DNA of 64,000 nt from Branchiostoma floridae (taxonomy: Eukaryota; Chordata; Leptocardii; Amphioxiformes; Branchiostomatidae), in NCBI RefSeq assembly GCF_000003815.2, contig NC_049982.1, forward strand, positions 15,172,769 through 15,236,768, in the 5' to 3' direction. Below the pieces are notes generated by a model. It saw only the letters and a list, made by a program, of their open reading frames with translations. It was not told the DNA's origin and searched no databases. The position numbers and the translations under genes are program-made. Of this stretch, positions 37,678-60,833 are shown one piece after another (within the stretch, counting starts at the first letter, position 1; each line of letters opens with the position of its first letter).

Positions 37678-39068
37678 GGACATATTAAGAAAATTCACCA
37701 ATTTTTATCTATTTATGATGCATTTATGTATAGTAAAAATTAGGAAAAAAATACCACCAAGGATATTGTACGTTGCACAAGAGTTGATGAAAAAACATGT
37801 CTCACTACTCCATACAAAGGAAAGTTTAACTTTGTTCTTTTAAAATCAAAGATAAAAGTATTTCCTGTTACTAAAGAACTGAATGATAAAATTGTAGAAT
37901 GAAATTATGTGGAACAGATTCATGTGAACAAATTGCCCAAAACTCGATGTTGATGAAAGGTAAAATGAGTGATAAAAAGAAGGTGCTATTACTACTTCTA
38001 AAATACAGCATGTTTTTGTAAGCATCTATATTATATTATATTATGTGCCAATTGTTGTGGTATAGATGTTGTTAGGCACCAATTGTCCATTTTGGGTCCT
38101 GTGCAAGAAACAGTTCTTGTGAGCAGCAAAGAATTATATGTAAGTTAGGATCCTTAGTGATGGCTCTTCTTTGTACAAGGGATTGCCTTAGGTTTGATCT
38201 GTGATTAAAGTATCTCTTAACGTCCTTGACTGCAGTTATTACATATACCTCTGCCAAGAAGGATATGTTTTAGGTGTTTTAGATCATTGGCCTCAAAGCG
38301 GCTTTGTACTGTAACCCAGGGGAACTTCCCATTTTGCACTTTTCACTCTTTAGTATAGACTACAAGCCCATAGTGCTTGCAAATGGAATTGCAAACACTC
38401 TGTTCTGAAAATTCTGAACATCATCAAGTTTATTTTCGTGCTGTCTTTAGGTGGTTGGGTGGGTTTGTTGACAGCGTAACTCAAGAAGCTTGGGATATGA
38501 TATTTAGTACATTTGCAAAACAGGACAAGTTGGTATGGTCTTTCTAGTGGCTTTCTTTAGTTTCTTTAGAATGTCTGGTTTTCATATTTTCTATGTTTTT
38601 AATGATAGATAGCCCTTGGGCTCATGAAGTAGTTTAGGTTTGGACCAGCTTTTCTTTTTGACTGCAAGGGCTGACTTTGATAACGAATAACTCAAGAAGG
38701 GGTTGACGTTTTGTCATCACTTTTCGCACATAGATAATTGTACATAATCTTGTGCCAATTATGTAAATCAGTAGCTTACTTGCAGCATTTGGAGGCTAAT
38801 TGAAGGAGAGCATAATATATATCATGCAAATCAGGGCCTCATGTACATAATTGTTGAGTGAATACTGGTGGCATTCTTTGCTAAGACAAGAGTTCCATAC
38901 CATGAACAGATGTCATTTGATGTTTAATGCAAATCCGGACCAGGTCCTTATATGCATAATCAATGAAACAATATGTCAGTTGTGAAGGATAACACTGACT
39001 GAGTAAGGAGTTACATTGTTACAACACTCAAGAACTACAGGCAAAAATGAGTCTTGTGTCCATCCAAC
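37678..39068. other. Convergent intergenic region between TTF2 and beta-tubulin
   Basis: AT-rich. A fragment around 38250-38520 (ACCTCTGCCAAGAAGG, then TGACAGCGTAACTCAAGAAG) looks like a diverged dispersed repeat related to 29376-29450. No gene seen. Confidence 0.4.
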
Positions 39069-39074
39069 TTTATT
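39069..39074 (-). promoter_or_regulatory. Poly(A) signal of beta-tubulin
   Basis: AATAAA on the minus strand, about 630 bp past the distal stop codon. No canonical hexamer was found between the two terminal exons, so both isoforms may share this 3' end. Confidence 0.5.
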
Positions 39075-39707
39075 CCCACTTTCAGCTCAACAGTGCACCA
39101 CAAGGGATTCTGGGAGAGGTCATGGGTTGACGGTTTGTCGTGCCGACAGAAATGACACAAACTACTCAAGAAAATGACGAAATTCCATAAATGAAATAAT
39201 AAGTACGTCACATTCAGAGAAACCATTTGACCAGCAGTCTTAGAGGCGTCTCCATTTGATTCATTTTTTAAACTTGCATTCTCTCCTTCTTGGACCGTTA
39301 CTTCGTCTTTGTCACCACTCTTCATTGTCACAATATACACATACATATCCATCAGCAAGCTTTGTAGTTAAGCCAGTAGCACATCTTGTTTCAAATTTTG
39401 CTCATTGAATTTTAAACAACAAAACTTTTTAAAACCATTCTGTGACCACCACCAGCTTGAGCCAGAACATCATCCCGGTCTTGACACTCTCCATAATTAA
39501 TATATCAATATCCAACTAGATATCTCCACACACTTAGAACCTTTTACAGCCTTATGACACAGAACTGGGCAGGTTGGTCACGTGGTTGTGCAAATGTGGA
39601 GGAGCGTTTTGAGATGGTTCCAATGGAAATGTTCGGAAACAAAACCAGAAATGTGGGAAAGAAGCGGATGACCCTCCGTCTGCGCTGTCGGTATGTGTGG
39701 TGGAGGC

Positions 39708-39770
39708 TTATTCCATATCTTCTTCTCCCTCTTCTTCGTCAAATTCACCCTCCTCCTCTGCAGTTGCATC
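39708..39770 (-). CDS. Beta-tubulin alternative (distal) terminal exon
   Basis: A second phase-0 terminal exon 405 bp beyond the first one, with a good pyrimidine tract and CAG acceptor (39772-39771). It encodes DATAEEEGEFDEEEGEEDME and then TAA. This is a typical beta-tubulin C-terminal tail, closer to vertebrate class II/IV tails than the proximal exon's. Joined after 40583 it gives a 446-residue isoform that differs only in the tail, which is the site of polyglutamylation and motor or MAP contacts. Both exons begin DA(T/P)AE, consistent with an exon duplication. Use depends on skipping 40241-40176. No separate tubulin body exons accompany it, so it is not the remnant of another gene. Confidence 0.88.
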   Translation of the reverse strand, partial: DATAEEEGEFDEEEGEEDME

Positions 39771-40175
39771 CTGAAATGCAAGAGGGCAGTGTTGACGCGA
39801 TGGCGACGGAAGGAAAGAAAGGGGGTGATTGAGAGAAAATACTTCCATGATCACATGGTTGCCTGTGTCTCAAAATGACCGTAATTGGCAGCTGCCGTGG
39901 ACTGATAAATGGAGCCAACTAGAGCTCACTAAGACAATTCCGCCTGACAACCCGACTCCTCACAGACGAGGGAGCCATCAGCCCCGGCAGTGACAGGCGG
40001 GAGAACATGTGAAGATGCAAGCATTTCTGTTTAACATAAAAACAAACGATGTCAGCAGGAGTGACGTCAGCTGTGAGATGAGCTGGGGAGAGATCAGGTT
40101 TCACCGTGGCAACGTCACACACAACAGATATGTCTATCTCTACAACAACTGCGGGTGTGCAGGGGAGGAAGCGGT

Positions 40176-52121
<11,946 letters not shown>

Positions 52122-52222
52122 GTTTGTGGCTGTTGTGGATTATTACTGACGACGTAAAAAAATTGGTCCTCTTGTCCTCCTGCGCTTCTGTCGAATGCAC
52201 GTCTGTCTGCCGGCTTTTCCGC

Positions 52223-52260
52223 CTATTTATCGTGGTGCTATGCCTGTGTGACGTCATTGG
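52223..52260 (-). promoter_or_regulatory. Beta-tubulin promoter elements (CCAAT + CRE + TATA-like)
   Basis: On the minus strand GGCCAATGACGTCACA (CCAAT at 52260-52256 overlapping a perfect CRE TGACGTCA at 52256-52249) is followed about 20 bp downstream by TATA-like CGATAAATAG (52231-52222). This lies about 100 bp before the start codon, leaving room for a short 5' UTR. Confidence 0.65.
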
Positions 52261-52261
52261 C

Positions 52262-55200
52262 CTTTTGATCAGAAAGTAGGCCGTCCTGTTACTACAGAAT
52301 AACTTAAGTTTCTAAACGATTGCCCAGTATTTCTCATAATGATATATCAGATTGTGTATATTCATCATATTTTGTAGATGTGAGGAATTAATCTGTTAAA
52401 ATGGAACCGTTTTGCTCTTATTACTGCATGTAGGGAGGGCGATGTCTCGGAAGGATAAAAGCTTGACGTGGCAGTAATGCGGTCTAAGCACGGATGAACC
52501 AATCAGCGACCAGGAAGATGACATCATTATTGATTGGATGATGTTAGGGTTAGCCGATATAGCGCCTACTCAGGCAACACTGAGGGGCATTTCAATAAAC
52601 AGGGAACTGGGGTGCAGCGAACTAATAGTAATATGGTCAGATATAGCTAAAACGGCGGCCTTACGCTGAAAATGCTGCACAATCTAGACTAGAATCTAGG
52701 CATGAAATATTTAAGTTATAAAGTAGTTCATGTGCACTGATGCAACCCCAGGAATATGCGTAATCGATTTATTAGAACGAAAAGCATGAATATATTAAAA
52801 CAAAGACACGAATAAATTAACCCTTGATAGATCTTGAGACTGCATTAACTTGACAACCCGCGTTTGCAAACATGATTATTACATGGTTGATTTACTTTGT
52901 CTGACTCAATATTGATTCTGACATAGTTTTTCAACAATAATAGTTCTTGTTTTTCACATTCTAGCCCAATATCACTGGTTTCTCACGGTTTCTCAACCTT
53001 AGTGATTTAGAAACGGGCGTTGTTATTTTTTCAGTCAACTTAAGTTAATTTTCTTCATCTGATCTGCTAGTAGACTACTTGGATATATGGTGGTAAGAAA
53101 AGGTGGATTCCTTGCGAAGGCGTAACCCAGTGAAGATTGTGCCTCTTCTGAACAGATATCTGGCTATTCCCTGAAACCAACATATTCACTAACCGTGCCA
53201 GAGGGAGTATCTTCAAAATACGTAAAAAGCCTTTGAAAAAAAAAACGGCAAATTAACTTTGCTGTCATTTTTCTCAAAATCCACAATTAATTTACATGTT
53301 TGGAAGTTAGATGCATCCATGACCCAAAATTCGAAGAATAGAACCTGACATACTGTCCCACTTTTTCATGAAAATACGATTCATTATTGAAAGGCTAATG
53401 GCATCAGCAATTTTCTGGTACGACCAATTGCAATACCAGCCACCCGTATTAGGGCGGGCCAGGAAGGGTCATGAGGTGTATGCAAAACTGCTGGCACGTT
53501 TTCTCTACTACAGTAAGACATTGTAAAAAAGTATCCTCATCAAGCCATCTATTTTCAGATCACGTACTGGAGACTGCAGTATTATCCCACTCATGCAATA
53601 ACCCAGTCTCTATAAGATTTCTCATGGGTCGGCTCCATACATAGAAGAATTTTTGCCGACATGAATAATTTTGCATTATGAGCTGGTCGATTAGACCCGA
53701 GGGACCTGGCCTGGTTGGCGAATTATTCACCCGGTTTTGACCAGTTTCAATATTTCTCAGCCCCAAACAAGTCTGGCAGAGACTAGCGATAACTGGATCT
53801 CCTCTCCTTTTCGATCTGTCCCCATATCAATAATGTAGCACGTCGCGCCTGAGCACTCGCCTTCGCTGGTAGAGCCAAAGATTGAGACGCAGGCTGCCAG
53901 GCCTGCGATCGATCCAGTTCCGTATCTATCGAAATTTGATTTCTGCCTTTGTGTCAGCTAGTAAGATGTCTGCCGATTCTTTTTCTTGCATTCTAGAGTG
54001 CAATTCGTTACCAATAATCTTCTCAATCAATTAAAAGCAGGCGTAATTCCGTCTTCGGAGCAAGCTGTGCGCGCAGAGTGACTGAGTGCAATCTGTGATA
54101 TAACCTCCTTGGTCCCCTTGATAAAGAGACGTAATCAAGTTTGAAAAATGCGACAGACTGAGCAGGCACATTTAACATAAAGGACGGGTAGTATATCTCA
54201 AGGCGCTTTATAAATCAGATTCATATGTTGCGATTGGTGTGTGCGCGTGTGTGTCACTGTGTGTGTACGCGGCCATGCCTCACATATATACTTAGGAATG
54301 CCAAAATCACCAGCCAGGCCGAAAAATGTCAGCACATCATGATTCATGCCTGGTTTTGAAGGACGGCCGAGATGTGAACACTGAATGGGCAAGAGAGAGT
54401 CGTCATTTCCCATCCCAATTTATAGTTATATGTATGGCGGTACGTTTCTTTGTCTATTGAATATTCATGTCTAGTACTGCGGAAAAAATGAGTTTCAACT
54501 GCTCATTACTTCGTTTTGAGCTCATTGCTCGAACTTCTGAACAAAATCTACCAAGCGCACCCATTTAACCATACACATGTATTCGTGTATTGGCGTTCCG
54601 TCATGGAATACAGCAAAGCCTCAACTTTTCAGTACGGCTTATGTGCAATTTTACATAAAAACGCCAGGCGGCGTTCCCAGCATGTTATGGCGGTGAATCA
54701 AGGCGGTGATTGATAAGTGCAAGCACTTTAATATCCCCCAAGCAGACTTTTGGCTCCGCATTGTTTTGTGCGTCTTCCTGTAGAAATTCTTATTCTGCTG
54801 GTATATGTACCCCATAATTCCTATGGAGCTGTGTTACACAATATCATGATTCCTTGAGCTGGAGTCTACAATAGGACATTGGTAACCATGTAGTACCTTT
54901 TCATGTCAGTGCAGCCAAACACCCTGTGTCTTATCTGTTATGTCCACATAATAGAAATGTCTTGAAGAGTGGTTACTTGGTAAACTTTCTAAGCCAAGTG
55001 TAGACCCCATGTGTAAGTATGGTTGCCAGACACCTACAGAGCAGTGATAGTTTATACTAGCTCCGTTTACGGGGTGTTTTTAGTGCAACATATGTCATAC
55101 TGTCTCATACATGTATCATTTTAATCATATGTACAGCAGTGCATATCTGCAATGAGACTCCCAGACAGAGTCTTTGGGGATATAGTGACATCGGTCTTGT

Positions 55201-55320
55201 CTTTAAAAGTTCAAAGGCATGTGTCCATCACTACCTTCTTTTACATTATGGAATTCAGTTGAAAGGACTGTAAGACTTGGAAACTGTGAGCCATTGTTCA
55301 GCCACTAATTTGCTGTACTA
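52262..55320. other. Intergenic region upstream of beta-tubulin
   Basis: No gene recognised in about 3 kb. Short open frames lack family features. Near 52480-52620 the sequence is somewhat more GC-rich and contains AACCAATCAG and ATTGATTGGATG, CCAAT-like sites that may belong to distal promoter sequence. Confidence 0.35.
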
Positions 55321-55897
55321 CGAGGGGCATTCAATAAGTAATGTCCCTGACCCATTTCCCATAGCAGGAGATTAATGAAACTTGGCACAGTTATTAGTCT
55401 TTCTCTTCATAGGAACCACCCAGAGTTTTGCATTTCTCCCATCATTTGATGTAGCTCTGGACACCGTTTTTGTAGGACATCCCAGGTTGGTCCTCCGACA
55501 GATGCCTCGTCAATGGCAGAAGAGAACGACCAGGTCTGGGAGCTGTTTCCACAGACTTCCGGCCTTGTTTGAATTCAGGATGCCAGCGTTTTACAAGGTC
55601 ATATGATGGGGCATCATCACCATAAGTTTTTTTCATTTCATCAAAAGTCCCCTTTGGTGTGCGTCCTTTCAAATACAAAAACCGGATCACTGCGCGACAC
55701 TCAACTTGCTCCATTTCACACCTGGTCCATTTCACACCTGACTCAGTTCAAACACCAGTAAATCAGTAACCACAATTAGTTCAGAGCTGTTTTTTGCAAC
55801 ATAACTCATAGAGATATGACTCATTACACATGCAAAATTTCATCTAGATCAGACAACTGAAAGTGGGTCAGGGGCATTACTTATTGAATGCCCCTCG
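55321..55897 (-). mobile_element. Internally deleted mariner element, 577 bp
   Basis: 34-bp terminal inverted repeats CGAGGGGCATTCAATAAGTA... (one mismatch), flanked by TA dinucleotides (55319-55320 and 55898-55899), the Tc1/mariner target duplication. The minus strand from 55735 keeps the start of the transposase. The MEQVECRAVIRFLYLKG, GDDAPSYDLVKRW and SVETAPRPGRS blocks are the N-terminal helix-turn-helix (HTH_48-type, as in SETMAR-like mariners). The whole DDE catalytic domain is missing, so this copy is non-autonomous. Confidence 0.92.
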
Positions 55898-56322
55898 TAT
55901 ATAGAGCTTTGTATCCCATTTTAGTCCTTGACTCAATACAATTGCTTACCATAGAATGATATGTTATAGAAAAAGACGTTGAGGACTAACATTGTTTTCC
56001 TTGTGAAAAGTGGTTGCCTTTGATGTAACTACAACATACTAAACATCTGATGTATGGCTAGAATACAGGCACTTAAGGTTGCTAGTCCACTGTTTGGTAC
56101 CCTGCCTAGGGTAGACTGGATGGCATGATACGAATGATATCTGTTATGGACTGTGGCTACCTGATCACGGTCAACAGTGGGATTCTATCAAGGCAGATGT
56201 TAACTAACAAATTTCTCCCAGGGTTCTCTTCTGGTGCACTGTGCAAAGAACTTGTGACCATAAAAGAGAAAGTGCAACCCATCTAAGACAAATCATCACA
56301 TACAAAATCACCACTTTTTACT
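55898..56322. other. Spacer downstream of COMMD8
   Basis: Between the mariner copy and the COMMD8 poly(A) signal. No gene or repeat seen. Confidence 0.4.
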
Positions 56323-56328
56323 TTTATT
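56323..56328 (-). promoter_or_regulatory. Poly(A) signal of COMMD8
   Basis: AATAAA on the minus strand about 190 bp after the stop codon. Confidence 0.6.
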
Positions 56329-56515
56329 TGCCATCTGTTGTAAATGACAATACAATGTGTAGGCAACTGTGGGATCACAAATGGACAACAATATGTGCAA
56401 GTATAGCAAATTATACATTAGATAGTTTACTCATTTCTTTATGGTCATCATCTTCATTATATATAAAAGACTTAAGATATAATGTTGCGCTTTCTTCAGC
56501 CTGTTGTCTAATCAA

Positions 56516-57962
56516 TTATGTCTTCATCTGTGTGACCACCTGCCAACAAAGCACAAAAATGTTACGAATAGACTGAAATGGTAAAAAACATTTCTGACAA
56601 TGTGGATAAGATTGGATAGAAGTCCTAGAATTACGTTGTCTGGTGTTAAGCAGAGTGAGATAAAATCATGATATTATGCAGATAGCTTCAGTGGAAAAAT
56701 AAACCTGCAACTTTTCCTATCTTTGTTTAACAACCCACCTTATTTGCTGCCTCTAGTTGTGTAACAAGACTAGCTACTTCCTCCTGTGACAGCTCCAGAC
56801 TGAGGGTCTCTCTCTGACCCTCTTTGTTCACAGCCAGGTCCAAGCCTAACACAGGCTTCTGTACTGATGAAATCTTATCGCTTGACAACACCAGCTGAAA
56901 GAGATCACAAGATTTTTTTCTCAGTTCGTTAGTATCAAACACTTAGAGATAATAAAAGCAAAGTGAAAGAAAATCTCTGGACACACAGTCTGGTTTTTAT
57001 TTTCATCGACACATTCCTTCCTGTTCTACCTTGTTTGTCACTAACTAAAACAACTGTACCAAAGATACCTTGACTTGCCAATCCAAATCTTCCAAGGCCC
57101 CCTGTGAGATGGCTGCTGTAGCCGAAATCAGTGCCAGTCTGATGTCCTCTTTCCTACTTGTGATGACCTGCAGGAAGCACTGCTGGTGGTCGGAGTCTAA
57201 ACCTGTCAGGTGTTCCAGCACCTGATGAGACAAACAGACACTTCACATATCCAGGTCATAACAAAAGAGAACTCAAGCAGTTATACAGCTATTTTAGAGA
57301 ATAAAGCAATCAAACATGATCTGTATACTGATCTCTATCTCTAATATGTAGATACAGCACTAGATGTACCAGTCTTTTTTGCATATGCAGAGATGTCCAA
57401 GTAGGTTACATAGAAGACCTTCTTGATCTATCCTTTAGTTTACATGGTCAACTGACATGGGAAGTAAGCTGACATATATGTACAAACATCACAATAAAGA
57501 AGAATGAATACAACATCATTCCTCGATGATTTTTGAACCATACTTTTGACGTATCTCTGTGGACTGACCCCATCCTTGGAGAGGTTTTCCTTGACCGCCA
57601 GGAGCAGGAACGACTTGGTTGAGTTGAGGACGTGCCACCAGGAGTCCAGGTCCCAGGTCTGGCTGTAGGGCTGGTAGGACGGGGCCGCACCTCGGCACAC
57701 CCAGTCAACTATCTCATGGAGAAGCTACACGGAGACAAAAACAGGAATCTAGCTAATGTTGGCATTGTTGGCCCCTTCCACCAATAATGGTGGATTACTC
57801 AACTATGTGTGGGAGTGTTGTGATCAAAACAACACCACACGTTCCCCAACAAGTCAGCTCCTACCCGACCCCATTCCCGCCCGATCTCCCCCACCCTACC
57901 GTCTCAAACCCCTCCCCGTCCACTCTCCCCAGCAGGTCCTGCCGAAGTTCCGCCGCCATCAT
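56516..57962 (-). CDS. COMMD8: COMM domain-containing protein 8, complete, 183 aa, five exons
   Basis: Exons 57962-57900, 57724-57569, 57221-57069, 56894-56739 and 56539-56516 each hold whole codons (552 nt), so every intron is phase 0. The protein has 183 residues, the same as human COMMD8. It opens MMAAELRQDLL then LLHEIVDWVCRG (human LLHKIIDGICGRA). The middle has TSRKEDIRLALISATAAIS and LEDLDWQVK (human SRKDEIKQAL, LQDFDWQVK). The COMM domain, about residues 116-183, has LVLSSDKISSVQKPVLGLDL and QLEAANKVV, and the last exon adds only VVTQMKT. COMMD proteins form the heterodecameric ring of the Commander complex (with CCDC22/CCDC93) for endosomal recycling and have been linked to NF-kappaB control. 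The start sits in an ATGGCGGCGG context that is also a YY1-like motif. Confidence 0.95.
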
Positions 57963-59031
57963 GCCCCGACCTTTGACCGGAACACCAGTGCGCATGCGTC
58001 TTCAGGTATGGAGTGAGATGAATGGAGAAAGAAGTGCAGGTGAGACGGCTTCGGAGTCAAGTTAACCAGTCGAACCGCAGGTCACCCTAGAACGTGTTAT
58101 TCTCTAAGATACGGCTTTTGACGCGACCCGATTTGACCCCGCTGCATGGGTGTTTATAACTGCCTGTTGTACAGCAAAAAGACCTCAGATCTACATGATG
58201 TTTATACTTTTGAATATCTACAGGATTTGCCCAGTACAACCATGTAGATATTTCGTGCATTGCCTAACGGCGGCGAACGCTGTTGGCTTTGAAACGTAAG
58301 CAATTTTTGGTAAGATTATGTTTGCTGGTCTTTTTTACATTTCAACTTCATCCCACGAGATAAATCCACAGCGCGAAAGTCCAATTCCTCACCTTTTCAT
58401 TGATACCTAAGTTCCCGGGGAAATTTGAAGAGCAACGGGTTTGCCCCGAAATTATGTGACAACATGTCGAATTTCCCGGCATCTTTTTTCGAACGTGAAA
58501 CCGCACACACTGATCTTTCACTATCCTTACAAATCTCAGACATGAAGTATTGATATCAGTATGCTTGCACATGAATCCCACTTATTCTGGCTTCTGGTTA
58601 ATGTCAGTTTCATTTCGGTGGGTTTTAAGAAGTCTATTTGCGACGGCAAATCCTGAGCCGTAAGTTTTATCAACTTTTCCAAACGCTGCAACATTAGGCT
58701 TGAACTCGCCTGACCCCCACGACACGGAAAATGGAACGTACCGGCTGGGTTCCATCGTTCGAACCCAGATTCGGACCAGGAGTTCGAAACAGATTGACTC
58801 AAAATCTGATTTTTTTAAAAAGTCTGACTTTGTACTGAAACCCTGTGTCTATGTGTACTTGTCTATCATCATGTCACTTATTATATTGCATCTGACAGTC
58901 GGACCCATTCAGCTTCTCGTACCAAGAAATGAGGCCTGTGACACCATGCGAAATGTATGAAAATACGGTCAAAACGCAGGGTAGTGTGCATGGCCTGCTA
59001 CAACTGGACCGAAACTTCACCACCGTGATTT
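57963..59031. other. COMMD8 upstream region
   Basis: Contains the COMMD8 5' UTR and promoter (TATA-less by eye) and otherwise no recognisable gene or repeat. Confidence 0.4.
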
Positions 59032-59046
59032 CACCCCCGTTAAACT

Positions 59047-59195
59047 CCAGCTCCGGCCCGCACGGTCCAGCTCTTGCCCGCACGACCCAGCTCCGGCCCG
59101 CACTGATTCCAGCTCCGGCCCGCACGTCCCAGCTCCGGCCCACACGGTCCAGCTCCGGCCCGCACGGTCCAGCTCCGGCCCGCACAGTCCCTTTT
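59047..59195. repeat. GC-rich minisatellite in left arm of foldback element
   Basis: About seven units of roughly 19-24 bp, CCAGCTCCGGCCCGCACGGT with variants (CTCTTGCCCGC; an insertion CTGATT). Mirrored at about 60672-60815 in the right arm in the same order of variants. Confidence 0.9.
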
Positions 59196-60185
59196 TCACT
59201 AAAAAATTGGCCAAAAAAAGTTTAAAAGTTGCCCATTTTAAGAAAATTCCGGGACGACATGCAAAACTTTTTAGCGCATTCGTTGGCTAACATGTTCGCC
59301 CATCCTCTGACCGAATATGACGACCCAAGACCCGCTGGTTTTTGAGATTACCCCATACCTCCCGTCGCGATACCGTACGTCAGGCGCGCCTAGGCATAGA
59401 ACGCCATGGCCAATGAAAGTTTCCGCTTTACGCACAGAAGGAACTCACGATCTTTATTAAATACAGATAACATGGATAACATGACTGTTCATTTTCACAA
59501 CTTCAAACGGTGGTCCATGACCCGGTTCATGTCCGCACACACGGTTGTGTCATGTGGAATGTGGGGGTGGGGGGTGGTGGTCGGGGGGGATACAAAGACC
59601 AGCACCAGTACAGAAGACATTTGAAAACAAGACATTGTTCACCTAACTTCCTTTTCAATGCGTTTTGAGTAATATCAGTCACCCTCTTTATTCTGTAAAA
59701 TTACATGCTGTTTTCCTGTAATTTGTCTATTCGAACAATTGAAACACATCATGTGCTGATTCAAAATGTCAAAACGTTAATGATTTTGTTTACAACTGCA
59801 GTAGCAATGTGCATCGAAAATACATGTACATGTACATGATTTTGTCCCTGCTAACACTTTCATTAATTTGCTGTACATACATGATAGGCTTGATTACATG
59901 AGAAGCATTTATCTAGTTCCATATTATTTCAATATGTTTAACAACAATCTGTTGAACAGCAATTAGCATAACCAAAACTAAAAATGTTCTGTTACACAAC
60001 TTTCTTCAGGATACACAAACTTTTGGGCATGACAAATACATCTCATTTGTTGCTAATATGCTCACCATAAAAGTACAACAACTGTTTCCATTGTATACAT
60101 GTATATCAGACATGTTAATTTGTAAGCATCTATAGATATGAGGTGATACGCATCATTCTGATAGTTACTCGTATGTATTGTTGTT

Positions 60186-60310
60186 AGCATGGGCATTTTG
60201 TTAGCCACATACAAGTAAATAGTCATCATGGGCAATTTATTAACCATGTATAAGTAAGTAGTCTCTATCATAGGCATTTTGTTAGCCATATAGAAGTCAG
60301 TCAGGGGCAT
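60186..60310. repeat. Imperfect 42-bp tandem repeat, about three copies
   Basis: The unit GGGCATTTTGTTAGCCA plus ACAAGTAAATAGTCATCAT recurs near 60190, 60230 and 60271 with substitutions. It lies in the unique centre of the foldback element. Because the period is a multiple of three, the minus strand reads as a repeated YLY-NK-PM peptide. Confidence 0.75.
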
Positions 60311-60833
60311 GATCGTGATGGGTGTCGCAAGAGGAACCGGGTCATGGACCACGGTCAAAAATTGTGAAAATGGACAGTCATGTTATCCATGTTATCTATG
60401 CATTTATTAAAGATCGTGAGTTCCTTCTGTGCGTAAGGAAACTTTCATTGGCCATGGCGTTCTATGCCTAGGCGCGCCTGACGTACGGTATCGCGACGGG
60501 AGGTATGGGGTAATCTCAAAAACCAGCGGGTCTTGGGCCGTCATATTCGGTCAGAGGATGGACGAACATGTTAGCCAACGAATGCGCTAAAAAGTTTTGC
60601 ATGTCGTCCCGGAATTTTCTTAAAATGGGCAACTTTTAAACTTTTTTGGCCAATTTTTTAGTGAAAAAGGGACTGTGCGGGCCGGAGCTGGACCGTGCGG
60701 GCCGGAGCTGGAACGTGTGGGCCGGAGCTGGGACGTGCGGGCCGGAGCTGGAATCAGTGCGGGCCGGAGCTGGACTGTGCGGGCAAGAGCTGGACCGTGC
60801 GGGCCGGAGCTGGAGTTTAACGGGGGTGGATTT

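Larger units (their letters stand above)
59032..60828. mobile_element. Foldback DNA transposon with about 495-bp inverted arms
   Basis: The left arm 59032-59528 and right arm 60334-60828 are inverted copies starting CACCCCCGTTAAACTCC. They are flanked by a 5-bp direct repeat GATTT (59027-59031 and 60829-60833). Behind each tip lie about seven head-to-tail copies of a GC-rich unit close to GTGCGGGCCGGAGCTGGAC. Both arms then share sequence containing the AscI-like palindrome GGCGCGCC. The central 805 bp is AT-rich, with no transposase frame. Arm differences are scattered single bases, so the insertion is fairly recent. Five-base target duplications and CAC tips are shared with Transib/RAG-type elements, but the rest of the tip does not match their consensus. 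Confidence 0.88.

Noticed and set aside
39035-39358. Third candidate beta-tubulin tail exon (minus strand, KSGDKDEVTVQEGEN region)
   Set aside because: Does not begin with the DA-AE block, lacks a convincing phase-0 acceptor, and continues into a hydrophobic segment unlike any tubulin tail.
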